A stretch of DNA of 64,000 nucleotides. Source: Eriocheir sinensis (taxonomy: Eukaryota > Arthropoda > Malacostraca > Decapoda > Varunidae). Below, in pieces: positions 61,769 to 64,000 of the stretch (position 1 is its first letter; every line of letters starts with the position of its first letter). Under the pieces are notes generated by a model, which saw only the letters and a program-made list of their open reading frames with translations, did not search any database and had not been told where the DNA came from. Location of the stretch: contig NW_026110837.1 of assembly GCF_024679095.1 (NCBI RefSeq), forward strand, positions 1 through 64,000. Reading direction: 5' to 3'. The translations under genes were made by a program, and so were the position numbers.

Positions 61769-62179
61769 AGAGAGATACAGGTGCGCCCGGTTGTTAGCTG
61801 AGATTACGAGAAGCCTCGGAAGATACGGGGAGAGAGTGAGAGGTGAAGGGTGCGATGAGGGTCGATAACAGGTGCGAAGGACGGTAGGGAAGGCCGGGAG
61901 GGACATGCAGTTAGGGAATAAAGGAGAAAGAGGAGGCGGGGCAGGAGGTGAAACACGGGAGGGAAAAGGGTGTGATAAAGAGCGATAATGTGTCAAAAGG
62001 CAGAGAGGAGGCGGGTGAAAGAGGAGGCATGGAAAGGTTAAGGATCTGTCAGAGGGTGAGATAAAGAGAATGGAGAAAGAGCAGAAGGTGGAAATTGATA
62101 TATAGAGGCCTGTAGGAGCTAAGTAGAAAGGCGTGCAGTCCCGGGGAAGTGAAGAAGGCTGAGGGGCGTGCAACTTGTG

Positions 62180-62560
62180 CGGGTGAAGAGATGGAGAAGG
62201 AGCAGGAGGAAGAGGAGGCGGCAGGAAGAAGAAGTGCATGCAACTATTATTTGGCAGATGAAGAGATGGAGGAGGAAGAGGAAGAGGAGGAGATAGAAAG
62301 CAGGTGGAGTCAGAAAGTGATAGAAGCGTGTTGGGAGCTGATGTAGAAAGGCGTACGGTGAAGAGAAGGAGAAGGAGCAGGAGGAAGACGAGGCGGCAGA
62401 AAGAGGGAGCAGGAAACAGAAGTACATGCAACTATTTTTTGGCAGATGAAGAGATGGAGGAGGAAGAGGAAGAGGAGGAGAAGGTACAAAGCAGGTGGAG
62501 TCAGAAAGTGATAGAAGCGTGTTGGGAGCTGATGTAGAAAGGCGTACAGTATAATTATCA
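62180..62560. repeat. 188-bp tandem duplication, purine-rich
   Basis: GCAGATGAAGAGATGGAGG at 62254 and 62442; both copies run through GTGGAGTCAGAAAGTGATAG to GATGTAGAAAGGCGTAC. Confidence 0.9.
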
Positions 62561-64000
62561 TCGTAGGTTTTTAGTTAGACATTCTCAAGTCAAGGTTCTT
62601 TTACAGGGTACGAGCAGAGAACAAATTGCGGTCTGGTAGCCTGTATCATTAAGGAATTGCGAAGATACAGATTCGTAATGATCGGCGCTCTCGTAGAAAA
62701 TTAGCAGGCAAATTAATAAGAGGTCCTATCTAGTGAAAACGAATCAGCTTAACGCGCCTGTATATAATTTGAAAATGGTGGACGTGCGGAGGAGGCAGCG
62801 GTGATGGCTGACAAGTTGAAGGTTGATGGTGACCAACCGCGCAGCATAGACCTTCCCACCCCCACCTTTGCAACACCTCCGCGCACCTGGCTCATGTCCC
62901 CCCCAATCCAACACACCTGCCTAAACCACTCCACAGACCAACCCAACTCCTCCATCACCCCCTCCGATACCCCCCCAGTTCTCTCCCCGACTCCCTAACT
63001 CTTCCCGCATGCTCACTGCCTAATTGTCCCGAGGATTTTCACTCACCTCCAATTCGCCCCTCTTCCCCCCCTCATACCCTTTATATACTCTCCCCAAACT
63101 CACCCCCGCAGTTATCCTCCACTTACCCACCCCTCAACTTGCCCCCACGCATTTATCACAAGTCTTCCACGCCTCCCTATACCCAAGTTAACTCTCCCTG
63201 CAGGCCCTCTCTCCACTCTCCTCTGTTTTCCCCTTCCAACGTTCCCCTGCATTGCTACCCCCCCACCCACACACTCTTCTTTTTATGCTTAGTACCCTCC
63301 AACACCCCCTGCATACTTACCTCAGACTCCTCCCCGCATGTCCAATCTAATGCTTCTCCCTCGCGCTCCCGCCCACCCCTCCAATCAACTCCCCGCACCG
63401 CCATCTCCAGTTCTCCAGCATGCCTGTCTGCAGCCTCCCTCCCTCCCCTTCCCCAGCCCTCCTCTGATTACTGCTCCCTTGACCAGCACAGTAACCCTAA
63501 GCACGAGTACTTCACCTAATGTTTGCCAGCCCCCTTGTGTTTGTTTGTCTTGAGGATGAAATATGAAGATTTAATCACTCCGACGATGACTCAGCCGCCC
63601 CTTCTTTGTTTGCCTTGCTCTACATGTCGTTTGTTCCCCTGATGTGCGAGGCGACTTAAGCACAAATACAGTTAGCCAAGAGAGAGAATCCAAGAGAAAC
63701 AGCTACTCAAGAAGATAACTCACACACAAGCAAACTAGCTCGGGCTGATGGGCAGTAAAAGGTATTGATTTTCGCGTATACAGATGCACTAAAAACTCTG
63801 CACAGCATTTTCAAGTCGATACAACACAGCGAGGGAGACAGAGTGATTAAAGCAGGAAAACAGTTACCCCAGATAGAGAACCTTGCCCTAAACCACGAAG
63901 TAATAGGATAACCGGCTGATGCTTACGTCACTTATGTAAGCAGTATCTCTCCCTCCTAGTTTTCGCTCATTCTCAATATATAGCGCTGGTAAAGTGGGCG
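62561..64000. other. No gene seen; pyrimidine-rich tract 62860-63530
   Basis: C/T-rich sequence yields proline/serine-rich frames (62801-62998, 63139-63519) without motifs or splice context. Confidence 0.5.

Noticed and set aside
60966..62431. Phe/Leu/Ser/Pro-rich minus-strand frames of 171 and 236 codons
   Set aside because: They are complements of purine-rich low-complexity DNA and a SINE tail; there is no protein-like complexity.
63139..63519. 126-codon Pro/Ser-rich frame
   Set aside because: Lies in a pyrimidine-rich tract and has no motif, splice sites or strand bias beyond composition.

Overview
The window reads as a gene-poor, repeat-dense arthropod nuclear locus, most likely from a decapod crustacean such as a crab. 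This is an inference. It rests on very long AC/GT, AG/CT and AT microsatellites, a short interstitial (TTAGG)n-type telomeric tract, several tRNA-derived SINEs, small exons separated by multi-kilobase introns, and several decayed transposon classes nested in one another. There is no prokaryotic gene organisation.

Layout. 0-2.8 kb: a tRNA-derived SINE, an AT microsatellite, a 319-bp tandem duplication and a truncated hAT transposase. 2.84-13.57 kb: a degenerate Ty3/gypsy-type LTR retroelement with two long terminal repeats of about 1.3 kb, recognisable protease, reverse transcriptase, RNase H, integrase and an envelope-like membrane protein. It is broken by stops, frameshifts, two internal minisatellites and an 816-bp MITE-like insertion. 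13.57-22.94 kb, minus strand: a C2H2 zinc-finger/tnp2-like transposase pseudogene. The 3' LTR of the retroelement abuts it, and a 7.1-kb element with terminal inverted repeats of about 615 bp interrupts it. That element carries a large unusual protein set: paired CxxC/HxxC modules, a possible DDE-like core, a possible PIN/FEN-like nuclease and a CXC cysteine-rich tail. It is the most interesting object in the window.

23-40 kb: mostly non-coding, with microsatellites, two dispersed repeat families, SINEs and two non-LTR retrotransposon fragments. One fragment keeps the YADD motif and sits between two (GA)n tracts. 40.2-52.5 kb, plus strand: three exons of a probable host gene for a secreted or membrane protein with an F5/8-type C (discoidin) domain, with introns of 10.2 and 1.5 kb. 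On the opposite strand inside the large intron (42.5-44.1 kb) is an ORF with a possible N-myristoylation signal and a tandem array of WxxF-type motifs. 52.5-64 kb: no confident gene; minisatellites, SINE pieces, purine- and pyrimidine-rich low-complexity DNA and a (CTAAC)n tract.

Most open reading frames here come from microsatellites or tandem repeats and are not annotated as genes. No database search was possible. Family calls come from visible motifs, and boundaries of degenerate elements are approximate.
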